A stretch of DNA of 64,000 nucleotides from Chelativorans sp. (lineage in GTDB: Bacteria; Pseudomonadota; Alphaproteobacteria; Rhizobiales; Rhizobiaceae), in contig NZ_JAPSLH010000017.1 of the NCBI RefSeq assembly GCF_031180965.1, forward strand, positions 24,144 to 88,143. Direction: 5' to 3'. The position numbers were made by a program, and so were the translations under genes. The number at the start of each line of letters is the position of its first letter. Positions within the stretch are counted from its first letter, which is position 1. Below the pieces are notes generated by a model. That model did no database searches. It saw only the letters and a list, made by a program, of their open reading frames with translations, and was not told the DNA's origin. This document shows positions 25,724 through 33,242 of this stretch, in pieces.

Positions 25724-26569
25724 TCAGGCCGCCATGCGGCGGCTCACCCGCCTCGCGCGGTAGGCGCCGGGGCTCACGCCCATGGCCCGCCGGAAGTGGC
25801 GGTTGAAGGTGGAGAGGTCGTTGAAGCCGGCATCGAAGGCGATGCTGGTGATGGGATCGTCCGACTGCCGGACCTTCAGTGCTGCGCGGTGCAGGCGCGT
25901 GCGCAGCACGAACTGGTGCGGCGTCATGCCGACCACGCGGCGGAAGGTGCGGAGGAAATGGTAAGGGCTCATCGCCGCGTCGCGGGCAAGAGCCTCCAGC
26001 GAGACGTTTTCCGGTTCATGCGCCCTGGCTTCGACGCAGCGCAGGGCTTCGGAAATGCGCCGCTCGTCGCGGGCGGTCGGGTCCCGTCCCGAACCTGGCC
26101 TGTCGGCAAGGAGGGTCATCACCGCGCCTGCGAGGCGCAGCGACAGTTCCTCCAACTCCGCCGCCGCTCCGGTCCCTGCAGCGCCCTCCGCTTCGGTCAG
26201 CAGAGGCATGAGTTGGGGCAGGGGCGGCAGGCGCGGGGCGTCGAAAGTGGCCGCCCGCGCGCCCGGCACGGCGGCCACTATGCCCTCCCAGTTGTCGGGG
26301 GCGAAATGGAAGGCAAGACATTCGTCGCCCGTCCCATGCTCATGGCTGCATTCGTAGCAGGTGCAGGGATTGCCGAGCAGCAGTGCTCCCGGGGCGAGCA
26401 GCGCCGAACCGCGCGAGGACCGGTAGCGGAAGGTGCCGTGCGTGACGGCGGCCACGCAGACGGACGCGTGCTGTTCCTCGAAGGGGCGGTCCTGCGGGCC
26501 GGCCGTGCAGAGGAAACGGCTGACCCGCCAGCCGGCGCCGGAGGCCAAGGTGCGGGAGTGGGTCGACAT
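25724..26569 (-). CDS. AraC-family transcriptional regulator
   Basis: This 281-residue regulator has an N-terminal cupin-type sensory domain with a Cys-rich stretch at about residues 69-84 (PCTCYECSHEHGTGDEC) and a C-terminal AraC double helix-turn-helix (LEALARDAAMSPYHFLRTFRRVVGMTPHQF and GFNDLSTFNRHFRRAMGVSPGAYR). It is divergent from the VOC-fusion gene with 89 bp between starts, so that gene is the likely target. The Cys/His cluster could bind a metal or sense thiol-reactive compounds; this is inference. Confidence 0.88.
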   Translation of the reverse strand: MSTHSRTLASGAGWRVSRFLCTAGPQDRPFEEQHASVCVAAVTHGTFRYRSSRGSALLAPGALLLGNPCTCYECSHEHGTGDECLAFHFAPDNWEGIVAAVPGARAATFDAPRLPPLPQLMPLLTEAEGAAGTGAAAELEELSLRLAGAVMTLLADRPGSGRDPTARDERRISEALRCVEARAHEPENVSLEALARDAAMSPYHFLRTFRRVVGMTPHQFVLRTRLHRAALKVRQSDDPITSIAFDAGFNDLSTFNRHFRRAMGVSPGAYRARRVSRRMAA

Positions 26570-26658
26570 CGGCGCGATATAGCAATTTTCCCCAAGCGGC
26601 GGAACGGCCGATCGCCTATCGCCGGAACCCTCCTGACATATGAGGGAAAGGGACAGCC

Positions 26659-27549
26659 ATGAAAACCTCGTTTATCGAAGCCCTCCACGCCGATGCTCCG
26701 GCGCCCGATCGGGCGGACAAGATGCGCCTTTACAGCTGGCTGATCGGCGACTGGGAAATGGACGCTTTCATGCATTCTGACGAAGGCGTCGTGCAGCGCG
26801 GCCGCGGCGAGATCCATTTCGGCTGGGTGCTGGAGGGCCGTGCCATCCAGGACACCTGGATCCTGCCCGGCGCCTTCTACGGGACGACGCTTCGCGTCTA
26901 TGACCCCAATCTGGATGCCTGGCACATCCTGTGGAGCGACCCGGTCAGGCCATATTATTCGCGCCAGATCGGCCGCGCCCGTGGCAAGGACATCGTGCAG
27001 GAAGGCAGGAACGATGCCGGCGAGGCGACCCGCTGGACTTTTACGGACATTTCTCCGGACTCGTTCCGTTGGCTGGGCGAGGTCTCGACCGACGACGGCG
27101 CCACCTGGAGCCTGCAAACGGAGTTCGAGGCGCGGCGTGTGCCGGGCGTGCAGACCCGGAAAAGCATTCCGATGCTCGACCACGTTTCGATCGGTGTGCG
27201 CGACTTGGAGCGCGCCAGGCGGTTCTACGACGCGGCGCTCGAGCCGCTTGGCTATTCCCGCCTCAGCGCCGGTGTAGCATCGCTCGGCTATGGGCATGAT
27301 CTCGTAAGCTTGTGGGTCAATACGGCCGAGCGGCCGGTTCCGCCGGACGAGACGTCGGGCCTCCATTTCTGCTTCGGCGCGCCATCCCGACAGAGCGTGG
27401 ATGCGTTCCACACCGCGGCTGTCGCGGCGGGCGGGCGCGACAATGGCGGACCTGGCCTCCGTCCGGAATACGGGCCCGCCTACTATGCTGCCTATGTCAT
27501 CGATCCGGATGGCTACCGCATCGAGGCTTATTGCGGCCGGGCTGACTAG
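26659..27549 (+). CDS. two-domain protein: lipocalin-like N-domain fused to VOC/glyoxalase domain
   Basis: The protein has 296 residues. Residues 1-160 form a beta-rich domain (WLIGDWEMDAFM, GRGEIHFGWVLEGRAIQDTWI) resembling calycin/DUF1579-type ligand binders. Residues 172-295 form a VOC domain (MLDHVSIGVRDLERARRFYDAAL ... YVIDPDGYRIEAYC). An internal ATG at 27172 coincides with a textbook VOC start, so the gene looks like a read-through fusion of two formerly adjacent genes. Its function is unknown; VOC members include lyases, dioxygenases and resistance proteins. The divergent AraC gene is the probable regulator. Confidence 0.85.
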   Translation: MKTSFIEALHADAPAPDRADKMRLYSWLIGDWEMDAFMHSDEGVVQRGRGEIHFGWVLEGRAIQDTWILPGAFYGTTLRVYDPNLDAWHILWSDPVRPYYSRQIGRARGKDIVQEGRNDAGEATRWTFTDISPDSFRWLGEVSTDDGATWSLQTEFEARRVPGVQTRKSIPMLDHVSIGVRDLERARRFYDAALEPLGYSRLSAGVASLGYGHDLVSLWVNTAERPVPPDETSGLHFCFGAPSRQSVDAFHTAAVAAGGRDNGGPGLRPEYGPAYYAAYVIDPDGYRIEAYCGRAD

Positions 27550-27613
27550 CTGAGGCAAAAGGCTGCTAGCGCACGGGCTCGGCCGCGCCCCTGGGCCGCA
27601 GGCTTGTCAAGCG

Positions 27614-27653
27614 CCTCCAAAGGATATAAGCATATCTTTATATCTTTTGGAGG
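27614..27653. promoter_or_regulatory. 16-bp-arm dyad overlapping the sahR Shine-Dalgarno (candidate SahR operator)
   Basis: CCTCCAAAGGATATAA (27614-27629) and TTATATCTTTTGGAGG (27638-27653) are reverse complements with one mismatch, separated by 8 bases. The core GATATAA-N8-TTATATC is a palindrome typical of ArsR-family operators. The right arm contains the GGAGG ribosome site of sahR five bases before its ATG. It could act as an operator, as an mRNA hairpin hiding the start, or both. Confidence 0.7.
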
Positions 27654-27658
27654 CCTGA

Positions 27659-28672
27659 ATGCTGAAGCGTCCGAGAATCCGGCTCGACCTAATGGTCGAC
27701 ATCCTCAAGGCGGCGGCGGAGCCGAGCCGGCTGCGCATCCTCGTGCTCCTCTCCCATGCCGACCTGACGGTCTCCGACCTGACCGAAATCCTCAACCAGT
27801 CGCAGCCGCGCGTCTCGCGCCATCTCAAGCTCCTGCTCGAATCCGGCCTCATCGCCCGCTACCAGGAAGGCTCCTGGGCCTTCTTCCGGCTGTCCGACGG
27901 GGAGGCTGCGCGCGAGTTCGTGGACGGAGTGGTGGCGCGCGTCGACCGCACCGACCCGGTGCTCGACCGCGATCTGGAACGGCTTGACGCCATCAAGCGG
28001 CGGCGGCAGGAGAGGGCGGCCGAGTATTTCCGCAAGAATGCGGCAAGCTGGGACCATATCCGCTCGCTCCACGTCTCCGACGCCGCGGTGGAAGCCGGCC
28101 TCAAGGCGCTGGTGGGCGAGAAGACGTTCCAGTCCATGGTCGATCTCGGCACTGGCACAGGACGGCTGCTCGAACTGTTCTCGCCGCTCTACCGGCGCGG
28201 GGTCGGCGTCGATCTTTCGCGCGAGATGCTGGCGGTCGCCCGGGCCAATCTGGAGCGGGCGGGCGTGACGAACGCGCAGGTGCGCCTCGGCGACATCTAT
28301 GCGCCGCCCGTGGAGCGCGATGCCTTCGACCTCGTCACCATCCACCAGGTGCTGCACTATCTTGAGGACCCGGCGGGCGCGGTGCGGGAGGCAGCGCGGC
28401 TCCTGCGCCCGGGCGGGCGGCTGATCATCGTCGATTTTGCGCCGCATGGCCATGAATTCCTGCGCGAGGAGCATGCGCATCTGCGTCTCGGCTTTGCCGA
28501 CAGGCAGATCGCGGAATGGCTTGGCGAGGCCGAGCTCGACCTGGCCGAAACGCGCAGCTTCGCGCCGCGCGGCAACGAGGCCGAGGGGCTGACGGTGAAG
28601 CTCTGGATGGCGCGCGACCGGCGTCAGGCCATCGCTTCGCACGAGGTTTCCGCCGACAGGGAGATTGCCTGA
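27659..28672 (+). CDS. sahR: ArsR-type regulator fused to methyltransferase-like domain (SahR-like)
   Basis: This 337-residue protein has an ArsR winged helix at residues 10-85 (LSHADLTVSDLTEILNQSQPRVSRHLKLL) and a class I SAM/SAH-binding fold from about residue 130 (VDLGTGTGRLLELF, VDLSREM, RLLRPGGRLIIVDF). This architecture is that of SahR, a proteobacterial repressor of methionine-cycle genes that responds to S-adenosylhomocysteine. It overlaps metF (TGATG), and the dyad upstream suits autoregulation. An active methyltransferase role is possible but less likely given the fusion and context. Confidence 0.85.
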   Translation: MLKRPRIRLDLMVDILKAAAEPSRLRILVLLSHADLTVSDLTEILNQSQPRVSRHLKLLLESGLIARYQEGSWAFFRLSDGEAAREFVDGVVARVDRTDPVLDRDLERLDAIKRRRQERAAEYFRKNAASWDHIRSLHVSDAAVEAGLKALVGEKTFQSMVDLGTGTGRLLELFSPLYRRGVGVDLSREMLAVARANLERAGVTNAQVRLGDIYAPPVERDAFDLVTIHQVLHYLEDPAGAVREAARLLRPGGRLIIVDFAPHGHEFLREEHAHLRLGFADRQIAEWLGEAELDLAETRSFAPRGNEAEGLTVKLWMARDRRQAIASHEVSADREIA

Positions 28673-29592
28673 TGTCGCCTTTCCAGCTTGCACGGCGGCC
28701 TGAAACAGGCGCCAGGATCCGCGTCTCCTTCGAATTCTTTCCGCCCAAGACGGAGGACATGGCGCACAAGCTCTGGGAAACGGTCGAGCGGCTGGCGCCG
28801 CTGCGGCCCTCCTTCGTATCCGTCACCTATGGCGCGGGTGGTTCCACGCGCGAGCCGACCGCGCGGACGCTCCGGCGCATCCTGCAGGAAACGGCGCTCG
28901 ACCCGGCCGCGCATCTTACCTGCGTCGATGCCGACCGGGATGCGGTGGACAGTGTCATCGCCGATTTCGCAGCCATGGGCATCAGGCGCTTCATCGCCCT
29001 GCGCGGCGATCCGACCGAGGGCGTTGGAGCTGCCTACCGGCCGCATCCCCGAGGCTACACGAACGGGGCCGAGCTTGTGCGCGCGCTCGCCCGGCACGGC
29101 AGTTTCGACATCTCCGTTTCCGCCTACCCGGAGAAGCATCCGGAAAGCCCGGATTTTGCCACCGATATCGAGATGCTGAAGCGCAAGGTGGACAATGGCG
29201 CCACGCGCGCGATCACCCAATTCTTCTTCGACAACGACGCTTTCGAACGCTACGTCGAGCGCGTCCGGCGCTCCGGCATTTACGTGCCGATCGTGCCCGG
29301 CATCCTGCCGGTCCACAATTTTCCCCAGATGGTCCGCTTTGCCGGCCGCTGCGGTTCGCATGTGCCGGCGTGGATGGCAGAGCGCTTCGCCGGACTTGAG
29401 CGGGATCCCGCCACGCACCAGCTCGTCGCCGCCGCTGTGGCAGCAGAGCAGGTTCTCGACCTCATAGAGCGCGGCGTTTGCGACTTCCATTTCTACACGA
29501 TGAACCGGGCGGAACTGGCCTTCGCCATCTGCCACATGATCGGCATTCGCCCCGAAGCGGAAAGGGCGGCCTCCGCACCGGTGGCTGCTTGA
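28672..29592 (+). CDS. metF: 5,10-methylenetetrahydrofolate reductase
   Basis: This 306-residue flavoenzyme reduces methylene-THF to methyl-THF for methionine synthesis. The family N-terminus VSFEFFPPKTEDM is present, with SVTYGAGGSTR, ALRGDP and AITQFFFDND forming the FAD/folate site of the TIM barrel. The start at 28672 overlaps the sahR stop, so it is translationally coupled to its probable regulator. A strong terminator follows 18 bp downstream. Confidence 0.95.
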   Translation: MSPFQLARRPETGARIRVSFEFFPPKTEDMAHKLWETVERLAPLRPSFVSVTYGAGGSTREPTARTLRRILQETALDPAAHLTCVDADRDAVDSVIADFAAMGIRRFIALRGDPTEGVGAAYRPHPRGYTNGAELVRALARHGSFDISVSAYPEKHPESPDFATDIEMLKRKVDNGATRAITQFFFDNDAFERYVERVRRSGIYVPIVPGILPVHNFPQMVRFAGRCGSHVPAWMAERFAGLERDPATHQLVAAAVAAEQVLDLIERGVCDFHFYTMNRAELAFAICHMIGIRPEAERAASAPVAA

Positions 29593-29610
29593 CGGAGAGC
29601 AGGCGCAAAA

Positions 29611-29634
29611 AAGGCCGGGTTTTCACCCGGCCTT
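29611..29634. terminator. Rho-independent terminator of sahR-metF (bidirectional)
   Basis: AAGGCCGGGT, loop TTTC, ACCCGGCCTT gives a perfect 10-bp stem, preceded by an A run and followed by GCTGTTCTTC. It can also serve the convergent small gene that ends at 29672. Confidence 0.85.
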
Positions 29635-29671
29635 GCTGTTCTTCAGCTTCGGTCTTTTCGGCTCAACCTGC

Positions 29672-29758
29672 TTACGGCAGGACCCCCATGATGAGCGCGC
29701 CAACGAATACGAAAGCCGCACAGATGACGAGCGCGTTGAGTGGCCTAGTCAGTCCCAT
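29672..29758 (-). CDS. 28-residue single-pass membrane peptide
   Basis: Reading leftward from an ATG at 29758, the frame encodes MGLTRPLNALVICAAFVFVG then ALIMGVLP and a TAA stop. An excellent ribosome site (AGAGGAGG) lies 8 bases before the ATG. The peptide has a short basic head and one hydrophobic helix. The clean start, good Shine-Dalgarno and placement before a terminator argue for a real small gene that standard size cut-offs miss. The function is unknown. Confidence 0.62.
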   Translation of the reverse strand: MGLTRPLNALVICAAFVFVGALIMGVLP

Positions 29759-29943
29759 AAGCGAAGCCTCCTCTGCTGACTGGGACCTCGGATTCTAGGT
29801 ATTAACAAACCGTTGCCAAGAGGTTTGTGTGCTGCAATGCAGCAGAGTCGTAGAATGGTATTCTAATAGGATAGCGCTCAGCCTTGCTTTTGCTGAGCAA
29901 AATGCCAGTCCTTCACAAAATGTTTACGCCGGGAAGGGTGCCC

Positions 29944-30861
29944 TCACTGCCGGCGAAGAAGCCGGCCGTCGATGGTGACCAGCCCCAGACCGATAAGAAC
30001 CATTCCCGCGATTTCGAAGCTCTCCAGCCGTTCGCCAAGGAAAAGCGTGCCGAGCAGGATGGCGCTGACGGGCACGATCAGCGTCACAAGCGAAGCATTG
30101 GTGGCGCCGGCCGAGGCGATCAGCCGGAAATAGATGATATAGGCGAAGGAGGTGGCAAGCACCGCCAGCGCCACCACCGCAGCCCAGACATGGGCGCTCG
30201 CGGCGAAAAGGCCCTCCGGACCGTGCAGCAGGAGGATTGCGGGCACCATGACGACCGTCGAGGCGGTAAGCTGCCCCGTGGCGATCACGGGCGGCGGAAT
30301 ATGCCTGAACCGGCGCGCATAGATGAAGGCGAAGGCATAGGAGAGAGCTGTTCCCACCAAGGCTAGCTTTGCCCATATCGGCCCGCCGAGGCCTGTCATG
30401 AGTCCGGGCCCGATCATCACGGCCGTCCCGGCGATGCCGAAGAGGATGCCGCAGAGCTTCGGCAAGGAGAGCTTTTCGTCGGCCGTGAACATGTTGGCCA
30501 GAATGGCGGTCCAGAAGGGGGTGGTCGCGTTGAGGACGGAAGCGAGCCCCGCGCCGATCTCCGTCTGGCCGAGGAACATCAGCGAGAACGGAATGATGTT
30601 GTTGAGGAAAGCGAGCGCGAAGAAGCTGCCGGCCATGGGAAAAGCGAGGCGGAAGCTCGGACCGCGGATGCCCAGCCAGATCTGCAGTATGGCGGCGGCA
30701 ATGGCAACGCGGAACATCACCAGGTTGAGCGGCGGGATCTCGGCAACGGCGATGCTGACAAAGAAGAAGGAGCCGCCCCAGATCGCGCCGAGCAGGATGA
30801 GCAGCGTCCAGTCCTTGAGCGAGATCTGCCTTGCCGGGGCCATTTCCGTGCCGACAGCCAT
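29944..30861 (-). CDS. DMT-superfamily (EamA) transporter
   Basis: This 305-residue inner-membrane protein has about ten transmembrane helices in two EamA repeats (first starting at WTLLILLGAIWGGSFFFVSIA, second at WAKLALVGTALSYAFAFIYARR). Members export amino acids, nucleosides or other metabolites; the substrate here is unknown. The ATG at 30861 is preceded by GGAGG five bases upstream, which excludes the much longer open frame to 31128. It is divergent from the PLP decarboxylase gene. Confidence 0.9.
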   Translation of the reverse strand: MAVGTEMAPARQISLKDWTLLILLGAIWGGSFFFVSIAVAEIPPLNLVMFRVAIAAAILQIWLGIRGPSFRLAFPMAGSFFALAFLNNIIPFSLMFLGQTEIGAGLASVLNATTPFWTAILANMFTADEKLSLPKLCGILFGIAGTAVMIGPGLMTGLGGPIWAKLALVGTALSYAFAFIYARRFRHIPPPVIATGQLTASTVVMVPAILLLHGPEGLFAASAHVWAAVVALAVLATSFAYIIYFRLIASAGATNASLVTLIVPVSAILLGTLFLGERLESFEIAGMVLIGLGLVTIDGRLLRRQ

Positions 30862-31026
30862 GAGGGCCTCCAGAAAAAGAGCCTTGCCATAGCATCCGGC
30901 GCGCCGCGGGCCACCCGATTTCCGCTCCTCGCGCAAGACTTGCACCACCACGGCGCGGAAAGATGCTGGCGGCGGTTCCCTTTGCATCCGCCGCGAACTA
31001 GTTTGCCCCCGCACTGGAGGTTGGCG

Positions 31027-32247
31027 ATGCAGCGATTCGAGACCGCCCGGGACGTTGCCCTGAAGATGCGGCCCGACGATTCCGTCTACTGCTTCCGGCC
31101 GGAGGTGCTGAAGGCCGATGCCCGCCACTTCATGAGCATGTTTCCGGGCAAGACCGCCTATGCCGTCAAGACCAATGGCGAGGAACTCGTCTTAAAAACC
31201 CTGGCGGAAGCCGGCGTTACGGCCTTCGATGTGGCTTCGCCGGCGGAATTCGCCGCCGTGCGGGCCGTCGCGCCGCATGCCGAGATGCTCTACATGCATC
31301 CCGTCAAGACGCAGTCGGATATCCGCCTGGCGCTGCAGGACTACAAGATCCGCGTCATCGCCGTCGATCATGAGGACGAGGTGACCAAGGTGATCCGGAT
31401 CGCACGCGCGCTCGACATCGATCCGGGCGCACTGACGATCTTCGTGCGCCTTCAGACCAAGGGTAATGCCGCCTACGAACTGTCGAAGAAATTCGGCGCC
31501 GGGCCCGCCTATGCGGTAGAGCTCCTGCAGCGGCTTCACCGCAACGGCTACAAGGTCGGCATCTGCTTTCATGTGGGCAGCCAGATCGAGGACCCGGAGA
31601 CCTATGAACGGGCGCTCGCCTCGGCCGACTGGGTGCGGAACAGGGCCGGCGTGCCGCTCGCTGCGCTCGATCTGGGCGGCGGCTTTCCGGCCGAATACGG
31701 GCACGACCCCAACCGCCGGAAGCCGGAGATGCCCTCGCTCGACGAGCTCATGGCGCGGCTTAGGGCCGATATCTTGGAATGGGGCTTCGACACGCTGCCG
31801 CTTGTCGCCGAGCCCGGCCGGGTGATCGTCGCGCGCGCCTTCTCGCTACTCGTTCGGGTGCTCCTGCGCAAGGGCAGGCGGCTCTACATCAATGACGGCA
31901 TCTGGGCTTCGCTGTCGGATTCCTGGACGGGCAAGATCACGCTGCCGGCACGCTTCATCCCCGATCCGGCCATTCGCACGCGCAACGGCAAGGCAGAGAA
32001 CATCGTGCCGTTCCGCGTCTGCGGCGCTACCTGTGATTCCGTCGACATCCTCTCGCGGCCCTTCTGGCTGCCGGAGACGGTGGACACCGGCGACTGGATC
32101 GAGATCGGCCATATCGGCGCCTACTCGATGGCGCTCCGGACCCGCTTCAACGGGTTCTACCCGGACACATTCGTCGAGGTCGAAAAACCGTTCGACGAAG
32201 GGGATGCCCCGGAAGGGCTCGCGAGCCTGGAGACGATGGCGGACTAG
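31027..32247 (+). CDS. type III PLP-dependent decarboxylase (ornithine/lysine decarboxylase family)
   Basis: This 406-residue alanine-racemase-fold enzyme has PLP Lys48 in YAVKTNG, the phosphate loop in LGGGFPAEYG, EPGR near residue 265 and the eukaryotic-ODC-type catalytic Cys in CGATCDSVDIL at about residue 337. Family members decarboxylate ornithine or lysine to putrescine/cadaverine. The ATG at 31027 has GGAGG upstream. It is about 25-30 residues longer than typical bacterial ODCs, mostly at the C-terminus and in the loop before PSLDELMARL. Substrate choice cannot be settled from sequence. Confidence 0.88.
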   Translation: MQRFETARDVALKMRPDDSVYCFRPEVLKADARHFMSMFPGKTAYAVKTNGEELVLKTLAEAGVTAFDVASPAEFAAVRAVAPHAEMLYMHPVKTQSDIRLALQDYKIRVIAVDHEDEVTKVIRIARALDIDPGALTIFVRLQTKGNAAYELSKKFGAGPAYAVELLQRLHRNGYKVGICFHVGSQIEDPETYERALASADWVRNRAGVPLAALDLGGGFPAEYGHDPNRRKPEMPSLDELMARLRADILEWGFDTLPLVAEPGRVIVARAFSLLVRVLLRKGRRLYINDGIWASLSDSWTGKITLPARFIPDPAIRTRNGKAENIVPFRVCGATCDSVDILSRPFWLPETVDTGDWIEIGHIGAYSMALRTRFNGFYPDTFVEVEKPFDEGDAPEGLASLETMAD

Positions 32248-32262
32248 GGAGTTATGGAGGAA

Positions 32263-32389
32263 GGGAGTAGGGGAGTAGGGGAGTAGGGGAAAGGCAGTGG
32301 GCGAGCGTCCACTTTCCCTGATGATGTTGTCTAGTTGTCTAGACAAGGCGACAAGCGTCTGTTCCCCTGTTCCCCTATTCCCCTATCCC
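32263..32389. repeat. mirror-image 8-bp tandem arrays with G-quadruplex motifs between convergent genes
   Basis: GGGAGTAG is repeated three times plus GGGA at 32263-32290. Its approximate reverse complement, TTCCCCTR units with a final TCCC, is repeated 3.5 times at 32362-32389. Each array supplies four runs of three or four G on its own strand with 3-4-base loops, so both 3' ends of the convergent transcripts could form a G-quadruplex. Between them lie two TTGTCTAG copies at 32327-32342 and the palindrome TTGTCTAGACAA at 32335-32346. The right array overlaps the GH25 stop codon. Confidence 0.85.
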
Positions 32390-33180
32390 GCATTGGCCCT
32401 TAGCCAACCGCGCCAGGCTTCGGCATTGCCGTGGAAGACATTGATGTCGGCATTGCCCCTGATGCCGGGGACGATGCCGGTTCCCGTGTACTGCCAAAAC
32501 ACCCAGGGGTGGTTGTCGTATTTCTCGTCCGGATGGCCGGCCACCGAGCGCAGCCAGAAGGGATAGCCCTTGAAGCGCCAGAGCCCGTTGTCGTCGAAGA
32601 AATCGACGGAGGTGTAGATGATCGGCCGCTTGCCGTAGTGGCGCTCCACCATGTCGAGGAAGACCTGCATCTCGGCGCGCACGGTCTCGGCGGGCGGCCG
32701 CAGCTTGCAGGTGGGCGAGAGGTGGTTCCACTCCATGTCGAGCACCGGCGGCAGCGCGCCGCTGTCGCGCGGGACGTGGCGGATGAACCAGCGCGCCTGC
32801 TCCACTGCGGGCCGGCAGAAATAATAGAAGTGGTAGGCCCCGCGCGGAATCCCGGCGGCTTTTGCCGCGCTCCAGTTGCGGTGGAACATGTCGTCCACCC
32901 GATCGCCGCCCTCGGTCGCTTTGATGAAGGCGAAGGAGATGCCGTTGCGGCGCAGGGCCTGCCAGTCCACCTCGCCCTGGTACTTCGAGACGTCCGTGCC
33001 GTGAACCGGATAGTGCCAGGGAGCGCGGCCGGTCCAGTCATGCTGATCATTGTCGGCAAAGCGGAGGCCGCCGGAGGAGCTTGGCAGGGCCGCTGGCGAG
33101 ACAAGGTCGGAAAAGTCGTAGCTCGCCCCGGAGCAGCCGGCGAGCAGAAGCAGGCTCAGCAAAATTTTCGTCAGACGCAT
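32383..33180 (-). CDS. GH25 muramidase lipoprotein
   Basis: This 265-residue protein has a lipoprotein signal peptide with lipobox LLAGC (Cys16) and a GH25 (Chalaropsis-type lysozyme) barrel. The family acids are present: Asp63 (GTDVSKYQGEVDW), Asp148 and Glu150 (PVLDMEW). It should cleave the MurNAc-GlcNAc bond from a membrane-anchored periplasmic position. It is divergent from the serine hydrolase gene with 62 bp between starts. Other murein-acting genes lie 6-7 kb away (38970-40594). Confidence 0.9.
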   Translation of the reverse strand: MRLTKILLSLLLLAGCSGASYDFSDLVSPAALPSSSGGLRFADNDQHDWTGRAPWHYPVHGTDVSKYQGEVDWQALRRNGISFAFIKATEGGDRVDDMFHRNWSAAKAAGIPRGAYHFYYFCRPAVEQARWFIRHVPRDSGALPPVLDMEWNHLSPTCKLRPPAETVRAEMQVFLDMVERHYGKRPIIYTSVDFFDDNGLWRFKGYPFWLRSVAGHPDEKYDNHPWVFWQYTGTGIVPGIRGNADINVFHGNAEAWRGWLRANAG

Positions 33181-33242
33181 GTTTCGGAGAGCCTCCCCGC
33201 AAGCGAATCGCTATCGTGCGATCGGTTTTCCGGGATTAGGCC

